DNA from: an uncultured Saprospiraceae bacterium
GTDB taxonomy: Bacteria; Bacteroidota; Bacteroidia; Chitinophagales; Saprospiraceae
DNA: 37,075 nucleotides
Direction: 5' to 3'
NCBI GenBank assembly: GCA_937924035.1
Contig: CALDTK010000227.1
Location: 1 to 37,075 of the forward strand
Every line of letters begins with the position of its first letter. The stretch's first letter is position 1. The notes under the pieces were generated by a model that saw nothing but the letters and a program-made list of their open reading frames with translations, was not told the origin of the DNA and ran no database searches. This document shows positions 1-11,700 of the stretch, piece after piece. The translations under genes and the position numbers were made by a program.

Positions 1-1950
1 CGCTTCTTACCGCCGCCTTTAATGGTTTCAGCTAGCTCTGTTAGTCGCTCGGTAGCATCATCTCTGCGATTGAGAATGACATCTTCAACGGCGACAAGAA
101 GTGGCTTCGGGATATCTGCATAGACCTCAATCATGCCCGCATTGACGATACCCATGTCCATGCCTGCTTCAATAGCGTGGTACAGAAAAGCAGAGTGCAT
201 CGCTTCTCTTACCGCATTGTTGCCGCGGAAAGAAAAGCTGACGTTACTAACGCCTCCACTCACTTTAGCACCTGGACAGCGTGCCTTGATTTGTCGAGTA
301 GCCTCGATAAAAGCAATGCCGTACCCATTGTGCTCCTCAATGCCTGTGGCCACTGCAAAAATGTTGGGATCGAAAATGATATCCGTGGGGTCGAAGCCAA
401 TTTCATCGACAAGAATGTTGTACGCCCGAGCACAGATTTCAACTTTGCGCTCGATCGTGTCTGCCTGTCCTTCTTCATCAAAAGCCATAACAACCGCCGC
501 TGCGCCATACCTACGTACAAGCTGCGCATGTTGTCGAAACTGCTCTTCGCCCTCTTTCAACGAGATAGAGTTAACGACACACTTGCCTTGTACACATTGT
601 AACCCAGCTTCGATGACATCCCACTTACTCGAATCAATCATGATGGGCAACTTGGCAATGTCTGGCTCGGCCATCATCAAGTTGAGGAAGTCTTGCATCA
701 CCTGCTTGCTGTCCAGAAGCCCCTCATCCATATTGACATCGATGATCTGAGCACCACCTTCAACTTGGTGTCTTGCTACACTAAGTGCAGCATCATAGTC
801 ACCTTTCTTAATCAATTTCGCAAAGCGCGCCGAACCCGTCACATTGGTCCGTTCACCTACATTAACGAAGTTGGTATCTTCTCGTATGATGAGTGGTTCG
901 AGTCCACTTAGGGAGGTTAATGGTTCACTTTGAGGTATCTGTCTATTTGGCAAACCTTTAACCGCCTTTGCCATAGCGGCAATATGATCAGGAGTTGTTC
1001 CACAGCAACCTCCAATGATATTCACCAAGCCACTAGCAGCAAAGCCGCGGATGTACTCTTGCATCTCATCTGGACCTTGGTCATAAGCACCAAGTTCATT
1101 CGGCAAACCAGCATTCGGATAGGCATGTACGAAGCAGTTAGCTGCTTTAGAAAGGCTCGCGATGTGCGGTCGCATTTCTTCGGCGCCGAGCGCACAGTTT
1201 AAACCTACACAGAACGGACGAGCATGTTTGATACTGATCCAGAAGGCTTCTGCCGTTTGTCCACTAAGGGTACGACCACTTGCATCGGTGATGGTTCCAC
1301 TCAGCATTGTAGGGATGGCAAGTTCTCTTTCTTCAGCCAGACGGTCAATCGCAAAAATTGCAGCTTTTGCGTTTAGAGTATCGAAGATGGTTTCTACGAG
1401 AAGTAGGTCAGCTCCTCCGTCTATCAAGCCAGTTGCTTGCTCAAAGTATGCTTGTTCTAATTCTTTAAACGTGACCGCTCGATAGCCTGGATTGTTTACA
1501 TCTGGGCTGATGCTCGCAGTCCTGTTTGTAGGTCCCATTGCACCAGCCACCCAAGTTTCCTTGCCAGTGGTTTTGGCGAAAGCTGAACACGCCTCCCTAG
1601 CCAACTTGGCACTCTCAAAGTTGATGTCGTACACCGCATCTTCCAGTGCATAGTCTGCCTGCGCAATCGTAGTTCCTGAAAAGGTATTGGTCTCAATAAT
1701 GTCAGCCCCTGCTTCCAAATACGCCAGGTGAATATCTCGAATGATACTCGGCTGGGTAAGGGAAAGCAGGTCGTTGTTGCCTTTCTGATCCTTTCGCGTT
1801 TCCGCAAAACGAGCCCCACGATAGTCGGTCTCTTGTAACTTGTGTCGCTGAATCATTGTACCCATCGCTCCGTCTAAAACAAGAATTCGCTGATTGGCAG
1901 CGGCGTAAAGGGCTTGTGCCCGAGCTGAGAAGTTCGGAGTAGAAGACATA
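1..1950 (-). CDS. metH: Methionine synthase (B12-dependent), N-terminal homocysteine-binding and pterin-binding modules; runs off the left edge of the window
   Basis: Continuous minus-strand reading frame from ATG at 1950 ([45 protein letters not shown]...). Contains [58 protein letters not shown] and [13 protein letters not shown], all typical of MetH. No stop within the window, so it is absent from the ORF track. Confidence 0.96.
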
Positions 1951-1967
1951 TAGTGCTATTGTGGAGG

Positions 1968-3683
1968 CTAAAAAACGCCTGAACGCTGAATTGTATTCAT
2001 CGAAAAGCCAAAACTGACACCGTGCTGATTGGGAATTAGAGATGTCGTGGTGCTGCGTTGATAGTAATCATAAGTCGCATGTAAGCTTGCCCCAGCAAAA
2101 GGCTGCCAACTGAGTTGAACTTTCGCGTACGTTCGCTTGACCGGCCTTTCATCTGCAATCGCATAGTCAAAGTCTCGGCCACGCAGATTGTTGTTGTATA
2201 AAATATTTGCACCGATATGCGGCGAAGGGGACAAAGCGACATCGCCTTGCACCATGTTTACGAACTGACCAGAAATTCGCCAATCTTTTTTGATTTTGTA
2301 TCCTACTCTAAACTGAAATTCTCTCAAATCTGCTCCCCAAGGGTGTGCAAGCGGCTGGTCATAATGCACGTAATTGATAGGTCCAAATCGGTGACCAAAC
2401 GTAAAAGGTCGAATCGAGTTAAACTCTGCGCCAATGTCTAGCCGCTCCTGACCAAAAGCGCCAAACCACTTACCACCAACTTGAATAGCTTGTTTGTTGG
2501 CCCACCAGCCCGTTCTTCCTATGAGTTCATCAAACTTGAATTCGTCAAAAAGAATCTGACCGTATACTTCTGCTGTTTTGCCAATGCGAAGGTTGGAGTA
2601 AAGACCAATCAAGGCATTGTCGGTCGAGCCGTTGTCTTGTTCTACTGCTCGATACAAAATAATAGGGTTGAGGTACTGAGCATCAAAGCCGTTCTCTCGC
2701 TGAAAGACAGTCATTTCTGTAATGCCAACTTCCCATGCTTTCGTTAATTGAATGCCTAGGGTATGCGAGGCAATAAACTTTCTGTTTGAGAATGCGCTCG
2801 TCTGCCGTCCATCTTTCATTTGAGAAAACACGTTGCGATAATGAATCTTCCAGACCCTAGTATCGATTTCTGCAAAGAGGTAAGGATCTGCAAAATTATC
2901 TAAAATCAGGCTTCGATAACCTGTTCCTAGACGAGGATTACCATGGCCAAAGCGAGCAGAAATGTGTTTTGTAAGATTAAAGCCGACTTCACCCGTGGCT
3001 TGAAAGAAATCTACACCGTCGGAAATGTCAAATATGCTGCTGTTGTAAGGTTTGAAGAAGCCTACCCCAGGTACCGCATTGTTATAGGCCGAGCTCCATT
3101 CACGTTCCCAGCTTTGTAGACGGGCTTGATTCTCATAGAGGGTTGTTTGAAACCATACTTTTCCATCAACCTCACCTCTTACAGTAGCGCCTCGAGTATT
3201 CGTAAACACAGCACCACTAGTAGTTCCTGTATTTGATTGATTGCCAAACTCGAAATTTAAAACCGGGTTTGCGTAGAATTTAAGGCCTGGACGCTCTACA
3301 GCAATCGCATATCCGCGTTGACGATAGAAGGACTTGTTTAGCCATCCGGTTAATCCTTTTTTAGCGAATAGCCCTCTTTCTTCATCTGAGCCTTGCTCCA
3401 CACGATTGACTAATGCTAGTCTTTCCTTAGCAAGCTCAATATCCCATTGTTGCTGCGCAGAAAGGGTAAGTCCTGAAGTATCAATTCTTTGTAGCCAGGA
3501 AGCAACGTTCTGATAAGTATACGGTCGAATAGCTAATTGTTGTCCATCTGCTGAACCAGCCAGTAATGAAAGTCTCTCCAAGTGTTGACCATCGCCTTGG
3601 TAAGTGGGATAGGGTAGGAGCTGCCCTTTTAGGCTTCCAACAAGACCTAATAGAAGTAGGCAAAAAAGAAGAAATCCTTTCAT
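1968..3683 (-). CDS. Outer-membrane beta-barrel protein, capsule assembly Wzi / gliding RemB-like family
   Basis: ORF 1968..3755; the internal Met at 3683 gives a clean signal peptide (MKGFLLFCLLLLGLVGSLKGQ). Aromatic-rich alternating beta-barrel strands, with FGHGNPRLGTGYRSLILDNFADPYLFAEIDTRVWKIHYRNVF resembling the Wzi/RemB family. Family assignment from memory. Confidence 0.65.
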   Translation of the reverse strand: MKGFLLFCLLLLGLVGSLKGQLLPYPTYQGDGQHLERLSLLAGSADGQQLAIRPYTYQNVASWLQRIDTSGLTLSAQQQWDIELAKERLALVNRVEQGSDEERGLFAKKGLTGWLNKSFYRQRGYAIAVERPGLKFYANPVLNFEFGNQSNTGTTSGAVFTNTRGATVRGEVDGKVWFQTTLYENQARLQSWEREWSSAYNNAVPGVGFFKPYNSSIFDISDGVDFFQATGEVGFNLTKHISARFGHGNPRLGTGYRSLILDNFADPYLFAEIDTRVWKIHYRNVFSQMKDGRQTSAFSNRKFIASHTLGIQLTKAWEVGITEMTVFQRENGFDAQYLNPIILYRAVEQDNGSTDNALIGLYSNLRIGKTAEVYGQILFDEFKFDELIGRTGWWANKQAIQVGGKWFGAFGQERLDIGAEFNSIRPFTFGHRFGPINYVHYDQPLAHPWGADLREFQFRVGYKIKKDWRISGQFVNMVQGDVALSPSPHIGANILYNNNLRGRDFDYAIADERPVKRTYAKVQLSWQPFAGASLHATYDYYQRSTTTSLIPNQHGVSFGFSMNTIQRSGVF

Positions 3684-3793
3684 AGCGCCAATGTAGTCAA
3701 CAACACTTTGGAAGCTTCCTAGAGGCGTTGCTCTTAACTTAACGTTTGTGAACATAAGAGACTCCAGTAGGATGAATGATGGATGACTAGTCT

Positions 3794-3906
3794 AAACGCA
3801 AAAAGCCCAGCATTTCTGCTGGGCCTTTCAAATGTAGCGAGGGTCCCGCAGCGAAGCTGCGTGGATCCTCGTTTCGACTTGTGGTCGAAACGGGACTGGT
3901 CTCAGA
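3794..3906 (-). repeat. Copy 1 of a duplicated block: terminator + tRNA-fMet 3'-end remnant + structured element
   Basis: aaacgcaaaaagcccagcatttctgctgggcctttcaaatgtagcgagggtcccgcagcgaagctgcgtggatcctcgtttcgacttgtggtcgaaacgggactggtctcaga; near-identical to 4173..4284. Confidence 0.92.
3800..3829 (-). terminator. Rho-independent terminator (copy 1)
   Basis: Minus strand: GCCCAGCA gaaa TGCTGGGC followed by TTTTT. Confidence 0.85.
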
Positions 3907-4162
3907 CCCAGACACCATGTTCTTGAATATAAGCTTGCACTCGTTTTCGGGACTTCATTTTCTTGAACTTCATTTCTAAAGACCTCGCTTCTTTGAAGGT
4001 TTCAAACTCAACAAATCCGAGGATCTTCCATGGTCTGAAAGGAGCGGTCGCCTTATTTTTTCCTGAGTTATGCTCAGAGAGTCTCCGTTTCAGATCTTGA
4101 GAAGCACCAATGTATCTCCTTCCTGATCCTATCGATTCCAAGTAGTAAGTAAAATATTTCAT
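3902..4162 (-). CDS. GIY-YIG (URI-type) endonuclease, 86 aa
   Basis: MKYFTYYLESIGSGRRYIGASQDLKRRLSEHNSGKNKATAPFRPWKILGFVEFETFKEARSLEMKFKKMKSRKR: YYL...RRYIG motif, RRL...H and the E of EARSLE match the GIY-YIG fold. Confidence 0.9.
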   Translation of the reverse strand: MKYFTYYLESIGSGRRYIGASQDLKRRLSEHNSGKNKATAPFRPWKILGFVEFETFKEARSLEMKFKKMKSRKRVQAYIQEHGVWV

Positions 4163-4172
4163 AATTGGTCGT

Positions 4173-4284
4173 AACGCAAAAAGCCCAGCATTTCTGCTGG
4201 GCCTTCCTAATGTAACGAGGGTCCCGCAGCGAAGCTGCGCGGATCCTCGTTTCGACTTGAGGTCGAAACGGGACTGGTCTCAGA
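4173..4284 (-). repeat. Copy 2 of the duplicated terminator / tRNA 3'-end / structured-element block
   Basis: aacgcaaaaagcccagcatttctgctgggccttcctaatgtaacgagggtcccgcagcgaagctgcgcggatcctcgtttcgacttgaggtcgaaacgggactggtctcaga. Differences from copy 1 include the terminal-loop position (ttgtg/ttgag). Confidence 0.92.
4177..4206 (-). terminator. Rho-independent terminator (copy 2)
   Basis: Same GCCCAGCA gaaa TGCTGGGC hairpin with T tract on the minus strand. Confidence 0.85.
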
Positions 4285-4311
4285 AAAGAGAGTTCCCAAT
4301 CTAGGTCAAAT

Positions 4312-4352
4312 AAACGCAAAAAGCCCAGCATTTTTGCTGGGCCTTTCTAATG

Positions 4353-4361
<9 letters not shown>
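4312..4361 (-). repeat. Copy 3 (parental): terminator plus genuine 3' end of tRNA-fMet
   Basis: aaacgcaaaaagcccagcatttttgctgggcctttctaatgtagcgaggg matches the first part of copies 1 and 2, then continues into the real tRNA. Confidence 0.88.
4318..4346 (-). terminator. Rho-independent terminator of tRNA-fMet (copy 3)
   Basis: Minus strand GCCCAGCA aaaa TGCTGGGC then TTTTT, directly 3' of the tRNA. Confidence 0.85.
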
Positions 4362-4425
<64 letters not shown>

Positions 4426-4525
4426 ATGTTTCTTTCGCTTATTTGGTTGTAAGCGGCTGCAAATGTACACACATGTTTGATACCTGCAAGGTGCAATTCA
4501 CATTCTTTTCAATTTTTGTGCTAGG

Positions 4526-5569
4526 CTAGTACTGAAACGTGGGACATTTCACCGGGCGCGATTTGCGATTCCGACTTCCCCAATCAAAGGATTGCACCAA
4601 ACTAAACTCCGGCCCACCAAATCCATTCGATGCGGTTGTTAAGGAACTGACATTGGTATCGAAGGATATAGTAATCACTGTATGATGGTAATCAAATCTT
4701 GCAGCAATGATTAAAGCATCCACTCCAGCGTCATTTGCAGTCAAATAGGATCGAAGAAATGCCCCAAAGTGTACAGCAATCTGAGAATCCGATGAAAGCC
4801 CATTGTCTGTTTTATAGCGCCAGTAGGTGCCTAGTTTTACCTGTCGGTTTGGCCCTTGAGTAAGGTATATCAGGCTAGGGCGAATGCTATTGAAGCGTCC
4901 AAAGTGCACTTCAGCTCCAGCATGAAGTGTCCACTTTCGGTAAAGGCGATCACCTAAGCTGTCATCACTGTCTCCTAAAAACGTTACATCAGGATTATTA
5001 AGATGCGCTCCTGCTGCCCCTGCAAACCAAGAAAGCCTTCGATTCGGCTTATTAAAGAAAGCCATCCCAAATCCGACATCCCAAAACTTATTCTTCCCTT
5101 CACCTTGAAGAGACTCCAAAGGTTCGTAGGAGAAAGCACGCGCTTCACTCCAATCGATTCGTTGCGAGTTGAAAATGTTTTGGATTCCAAAGGAAAGGAA
5201 GGTTTTTCCTCCATCAAGTCCTTTCATAAAGGAACTGTTTATACTCAGTTGTTGAGAGGTGAAATTCAAATCACCTGCTACATCATTATTAAGGTGGACA
5301 CCAATTCCAATAATGTCTTCTCTTGACTGATACGCCTTCATATCGGCTGAAAAGCTTGAAGTACGAAAACCGTTGGTAAAGTTGTTCCATTGGCCGCGGT
5401 AGTCGATACCCACGCGGGCACGTCCGTCCATAAGGCCAGTATAAGCTGGGTTCGTTTGAGTAGGTACTGCTGCTAAATGAGCGTAGTGAATGTCTTGCGC
5501 AAACGAGCTTACTGAGAGCATCGTGCATAGCACTACTGTGTACCATCCCATGAGTGTTTGTGTGTTCAT
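4526..5569 (-). CDS. PorP/SprF family type IX secretion membrane protein
   Basis: Signal peptide then QDIHYAHLAAVPTQTNPAYTGLMDGRARVGIDYRGQWNNF...SADMKAYQSREDIIGIGVHLNNDVAGDLNFTSQQ, the characteristic PorP/SprF N-terminal pattern. Confidence 0.93.
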   Translation of the reverse strand: MNTQTLMGWYTVVLCTMLSVSSFAQDIHYAHLAAVPTQTNPAYTGLMDGRARVGIDYRGQWNNFTNGFRTSSFSADMKAYQSREDIIGIGVHLNNDVAGDLNFTSQQLSINSSFMKGLDGGKTFLSFGIQNIFNSQRIDWSEARAFSYEPLESLQGEGKNKFWDVGFGMAFFNKPNRRLSWFAGAAGAHLNNPDVTFLGDSDDSLGDRLYRKWTLHAGAEVHFGRFNSIRPSLIYLTQGPNRQVKLGTYWRYKTDNGLSSDSQIAVHFGAFLRSYLTANDAGVDALIIAARFDYHHTVITISFDTNVSSLTTASNGFGGPEFSLVQSFDWGSRNRKSRPVKCPTFQY

Positions 5570-5796
5570 AGTACAGGATGTACGGGTATTAAAGCAACTT
5601 TTACGCCGCTTTTCCGAGGTTAAGCGGTTTTAACACCTTAAATATTCTGACATATGATTGCTGCGAAGTAGATTGTTCTGCGTTTTTACGGACAAACGAC
5701 TGAAGGAAAAGCCTTCAAAATCAAGTAATCCGCGCATTGAATTTTATGAAGGCAATCAACCCTTCTGTAGTTCAGATTATACTACTTAACGTCTCA

Positions 5797-8700
5797 TCAC
5801 CTTACCACTGTCACATTCCCTTGTTCTGTAAAAGGCTGGTTGTTCAAGCAGTGGCCTTCCATGTAATACATGAATACACCTGGATTGACAGGCATACCTC
5901 TGTGGGTCCCGTCCCAATAGACGTCAATATTCGTAGTTTCATATACGAGTTCACCCCAACGATTGAAGATCTTTAGAAGTACGATATCTTGAATTCCTTC
6001 GTAACGAATTTCTAGTTCATCGTTCGCTCCATCACCGTTAGGGGTGAGTATGTTAGGTATCAAGACTTCTCCAAAAGAGCAATCATCTTCTACGATGAGC
6101 GTAAGTTGTTCTCGGTCATTACATCCTTGTCCAGTCGTCGCTTCTACTTCATACGTTGTAGTCGTAAGAGGTTGGACTTCGACTTCAGTGCAGTTGTCAC
6201 ATAAAACAACTCCACGTTCGATCCATGATACGTTGGCCATTGGATTATCTGCGACCGCTTTTAGGGTTGTCCTTTCCCCAAGGCGAATCTTTCGTGCACT
6301 TACTATGCTAACATCGACAGGATCATCGATGATAACTTCTGCTGAAATTTCGATGGTATCTCCTCTACAATCGACAACGCCTGCAGTATATGTAGTCGAA
6401 TACTCAATATTTACTTCAGGGTTAGGACAGGTAGTACAGCTCAAGCCTTCTTGCGGGCTCCATGAAACTGGGCCGATGTATCCTCGCACTTGAAGCTGGC
6501 CACTTGTGCCTCTACACATTCTAATATCATCTAGTGCTATGAGTATTTCTTCAACAACGATATATGTCAATACAACAGTTGAATCGCATCCATACACGCT
6601 GGTAAATTCACCCACATAAGTTCCCGGCTCCGATAAAGTTTCTCCAGCAAATTCTATGGTTTGATCGAAACACGTTGTGACCGTGTCATATTGGGTAGTG
6701 TTCCCATGAACGATTAATAGGGTAGTATTAATAGAATCACAACCATTCACATTTGAATGGGTAGCTTCATACGCTCCCGCTTGTGTAATGTATTCTCCAC
6801 TTATATCGACGCCTTGACCTTCACAAATGTCCATGGTGTCTCTCGTGAATACGGCCTCTCTATAAAGAACGTTCAGCGCGATAACAGAGTCACATCCGAA
6901 TTGACTTGTAAGGCTATCATAGTAGGTGCCCGCAACGATAATCTGTTGTCCACCGAAGGTTATTTCCTCTCCTGCGCAAAGAAGAGTGTCACTCATCTCT
7001 AGCGTTGGTAAGTAGTGTACTACATTCAATTGAATTGTTGAGTCGCAGCCATCATGAGTAGTCAGCCTAATAGCATACTCTCCTGGATTAGGGAACGGTA
7101 TTCCTGCATGTTGATACACTACTCCTTCACATACTCGAGCGATAACTTCAGTATATCCAGTGTCTAAAACAGTAAGGTCAAGGACCAAATTACTATCGCA
7201 TCCAGCTGTTCCTGGTAAAGTGAAATTATAGACGCCAGAATCGAAAATTGTACTGTTTCCAACTTCGAGACTATCTCCTGCGCATATTGTTTGAACGAGC
7301 GTATCTCTAATCTCTGGGATCACACTTAAGATGAGCGTATAAACTGAATCACAACCAGTGGAAGCAATAGATGTATCGCGATAAACTCCTGTTTCAGTAT
7401 ATCTATCGCCACCCATTTCAAAGAAATCTCCTTCACAAATAACTGCTGTTGTATCTGCATCAGGATTTTCTAGGATAGTGACGTTGACATGAATAGTAGA
7501 GTCACAGCCAAACGGATCCAAAACGCTAAAGCTATCAACACTTGATGTGCTATATGTGCGTCCTGAAATTTCTAAGCTTTCGCCAAAACATAAGGTGGTA
7601 TCAATTCGGTAGCTAGAAAGAGGTTTTACCGAAAGGTTGACTGTAACTGTTGAGTCACAGCCAAACACGCTTTGGCCAGTACGCACAAATGTTCCTGCAG
7701 TCGTTAGTGATGTATCGAGTAACATGTAGCTCTCACCTTCACAGATAAGTTCATCCACTTCTTCGTCAAAGGTTGGGCGATAAATGAGGGTCACATTTAC
7801 GATTGAATCACAGCCATCCGCAGTATGAAATTGTAAAGGCCAACGTCCAGCCTGAGCAATTGTATATCCACCATTTGTATACACTTGACCAACGCATAGT
7901 TCTTCCCGGATTTCTTCATCATACTTTGGCGAAACCCGAAGATTTAATACCACATTACTATCGCAGCCATATTGGCTAGTTAAATATTGTCGATATGTGC
8001 CTGATGTAGTTAACCTTTGAGCACCGAACCAGTATTCTTCACCTTCGCAGACGTGTGAGTTTATAATGACGGTGCTTGTGTCGTAAACGGTTAGCGATAA
8101 TTCAATAATTGAATCGCAACCTTGACTAGATACTAAGGTTCGCTCGTAATCGCCAGCCACCGTAAACACTTCACCTGCAGCACTGAAAGAGCTTCCAGGG
8201 CAGATGCCTTCAACTAAAGCCGTCCTTAATGTATCTGCTTTCGCCAAAACCAGTGTGCGGGAAGAATCGCAGCCAAGTGTCGAAATGAGTGGTATAGTAT
8301 ACGTTCCAGAGTCGACATAATTATTCCCTTCAAATGAAATAGTTGAACCTTCACAGAGCCACATGGAAACTGTATCTCGGAGGTCTGGTAAGATGGATAA
8401 GTCAAGCGCTAAAGTGGTGTCGCATCCATGCGCAGTCAACAGCGTGTCACGATAGCTTCCAGCTTGATCATAAATTCGACCAAAAATCTGGATACTATCA
8501 CCAAAACATAAAGTCGTATCAAGCTGCCAATCAACGAAATTGAAGACATTTAAATTTAGAGTGGCGATGCTATCACAGCCGTTTAAATTGCTTAAGCTAT
8601 CAACTCTTGTTATGCTTGAAGTAAGTGTATCTCCTAGGTAAAAAAGCGTGTCGCCACGACATAGATCAATATCCTGAGTTGTGCGATCTGTAGGGCGAAT

Positions 8701-11700
8701 GACAAGATGTACTGGTTGCGATGTTGAAGAACAATCAGGATCTGTAAGATCTGGTTCGTTATCCGCTACGACGACGCGGTAGTAACCGTCAAACGCTGAA
8801 GTAGCATTTGGTAAAATATGATCTGTTTGTGTGATAGGTAAGCCTAAGTCTGTCCAAACAAGACTATCGGTACTAAATTGCCAGCGGTAAACAGGAGTGG
8901 TGTATCCACTGTCAACCGAAGCACTTAAAAAGATGTCTTCACCTATACATCCTGCTTGCGCTGTTGCTAGTGCTGGAATTGCTGGTTCACATCCAATTAT
9001 GGTAATCGTTTGCGTAAAGGTTGAGAGATTGCCACACCAATCTGATACTTGGTATTCTCTAATAATCCACCTTGTTGCTGGACAAATCTGCTGAGAGTCT
9101 CTAGTTGTAAGTGCAATTGGATTCAATCCACTACATGCATCTGCAACAGTAGGGTCAATTGGAAGAGGGATTTCTTCGAAACATTGAAGAACAGTATCAC
9201 TCGGTTCTTGAACCCAAAATGGAGGAACGATATCTTGAAAATAATAGAGTTGAGTGTACTCAGCAGAACGCCCGCAGTTGTCTTCAGCATGATATGTTCT
9301 AAAGATTAGTCGCTCTGTGTTACAATTTCCTCCCGAGGCCATAGAATCAGTAAACGACAACACAAGGTTGCAGGCTTCAATAATTTCAGGCTCGATAATA
9401 ACTGTGGAATCTAGGCACGAACTAAAAATTGTGTCCGGTAAAGGAGTGAAGACTGGACCAGCTGTATCAACTACAGTTATCACTTGTTCAGCACTTGTAA
9501 CATGACCGCAATCATCCGTGGCTTCCCACCTTCTGTAAATTACATTAACGATCGGACATGTACCAGTGACGACACTATCCAAAGTGAAAACAGGAACTGG
9601 ATTCGTACAGTCATCAATAAAAGTAGGAACCTCTGTAGGTAGAGGTTCGCCACATGCAATGGAAGTGTCTCTAGGAGATCCCATCACAACAGGACTTTGT
9701 TGATCAAGAACTAAAATTCGTTGACTGGCTGTGGTTATTCCTCCACAGACATCGGTAGCTGTCCAGGTGCGAACGACATGATAAAGGGTGTCACAAATTG
9801 AACTGTAGACTGTGCTGTCCAATCTGATAATTGGAGATGGGTCACAGTCATCTCTAGCGGTTACAATAGGCGGTGGAAAACCGACTCCACATGTTAGAAT
9901 TTGATCTGCAGGGATTCCCTCAAGTATAGGTCCTGCTGTATCTCTCAATTCAATTCTTTGGGTTGCAGTACTTCGATTGCCGCACCCATCCCATGCTTCC
10001 CACGTTCGAACAATTGTTTTGTTATAGATACAAGTGGAGTCAATCGTTTCCTGATTGAATGACCACTCATAGTCATTGTCGCAATTTTCTTCGAAAGTTG
10101 GAGTAGGTATTGGTAAAGAACCTGTGCATCCTGCGACTAATGTATCTGATGGGATATTTAGAACTTGTGGCGGACTGTTATCTGTTACTCTAATTGTTTG
10201 AGTAACTAGCGTAGAATCACCACAATCATCCCAGATAACCCAGTTGCGATTAATAACATAAGAATAGTCACAAGCACCATCAACAATAACATCTTCATGG
10301 CTGTAATCAATACTTATATCACAATCGTCGGAAAGTTCAGGAATCTCTAGTGGAGGAATAGAGTCACACATTACGGTAGTATCCATGAAACTAAAAACCG
10401 CATCAGGTGGACTCGCACAAATGAAGAAACTTAAACATACAGTTTGAAATAAACCTTGATCGTTTCGAACAGTAACTAAAACTTCATCTATTCCTTGAAA
10501 GGACTCTGGAGAAGTATAATTAAAGCACGTTCCGCCGGCTAAAGTTACTGTTCCGGCTCCTTGTCTAACTGATGCAATTGAGTGTGTTGTCGCACAACTG
10601 GTCACGTCAATACAATGGTTAATTGTTTGTAGTCCGCAGAGCGTATCTACAAAATATGCCGTGGTAGGTTCAAGTGTTTCAGGCTTGTAAACAGTCATTC
10701 TATCCTTAAAGGCTGTGAGGTAACCGTGTGTACCCGTTTCCCCTTCAATCCCTACGAGCATTCCTGCAGTGAAATATGCATCTGATGATATCGCATTGTT
10801 CTCTTCAATACAATTTACTTCAAACGTAACAACCGCTAAATCTGGTCTAGCTGGAACAGACTCTGCGGTGGCACAAGAACTATAGCTGCTTCCATTAATT
10901 TCGAGTGAAGCAAGGCCTGTTCTAGGAATAATGACATACACAGAGTTGTCAACCAATTTAGTTGTCCCAGAGTCATCAAATCGAGGAAATTCTATGAGCG
11001 TGTCGCCTTTACATTCCCCAATCGGCGCAGCGATCGCCATTCCCACTTCATTATTCGGTGATATCCCAGAAACATGGAACATGTAGAAAGGCTTATTAGC
11101 CTGAAAGTGTCTAGCCTCATATTCATCACCGAGCAAATAGTAGGTCTCATGTTCTCCTGCGTTTAAAACGATTTCAGAGTTTACATCGCCATCTATGATT
11201 ACTCTAGTGTTATTTTTATTGGCAACTAGAATCGCATACTGTTGCTCTTGATTTCCTTTTCCCCTAACGAGTACATATTCATCGCCAGTTAAGCAGTTTG
11301 GTACGAGTTGATCTATACCTCCATCCATGCCTCTGGCAACCCTATCCGTTTGTACACCATTTTCAAACCGGCATGCTTCGGTATGCTGAGATCCACTATT
11401 TACGACGATTGGTTTGGTTGAGGTTATTAGTGATCCTGAAACCGTCGTATTGTCCCAATTATCTCTGATTAGAAGCGTTTCATACTGATTTAGAGTTCTT
11501 GTGTATGGGCCTGTGATTCCGCCCATTGCAGGGAAATCAAACTTGAAAGTAACTTCTGTGTTGTCTTCAGTCGCCATCACACTTATAAAGTGACCTTCAC
11601 TCCAATCTTCATCATTTGACCCACACGTGCTGGTTTGACTACCTGCTCTAAAAACTCGTCCCATCGCTTGAGGGCCCTTTATGGTGACTAAAGTCTTGTT

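Noticed and set aside
133-1485. Plus-strand ORFs of 72-205 aa (133..750, 177..602, 930..1202, 1162..1485)
   Set aside because: Antisense shadows of the continuous metH frame on the minus strand; no recognisable protein features.
4074-4331. 85-aa ORF overlapping the GIY-YIG start and copy 2 repeat
   Set aside because: Out-of-frame translation through the structured repeat (LRPVPFRPQVETRIRAASLRDPRY) and terminator; not a protein gene, though such translations may be mis-annotated elsewhere.
5700-5720. Small hairpin GAAGGaaaaGCCTTC downstream of the first giant gene
   Set aside because: Short stem and no T tract on the relevant strand; cannot be supported as a terminator.
6540-8690. Possible CRISPR-like periodic repeat (~150 nt)
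   Set aside because: Periodicity is that of protein repeats; units are diverged and coding, with no short identical repeats and unique spacers.
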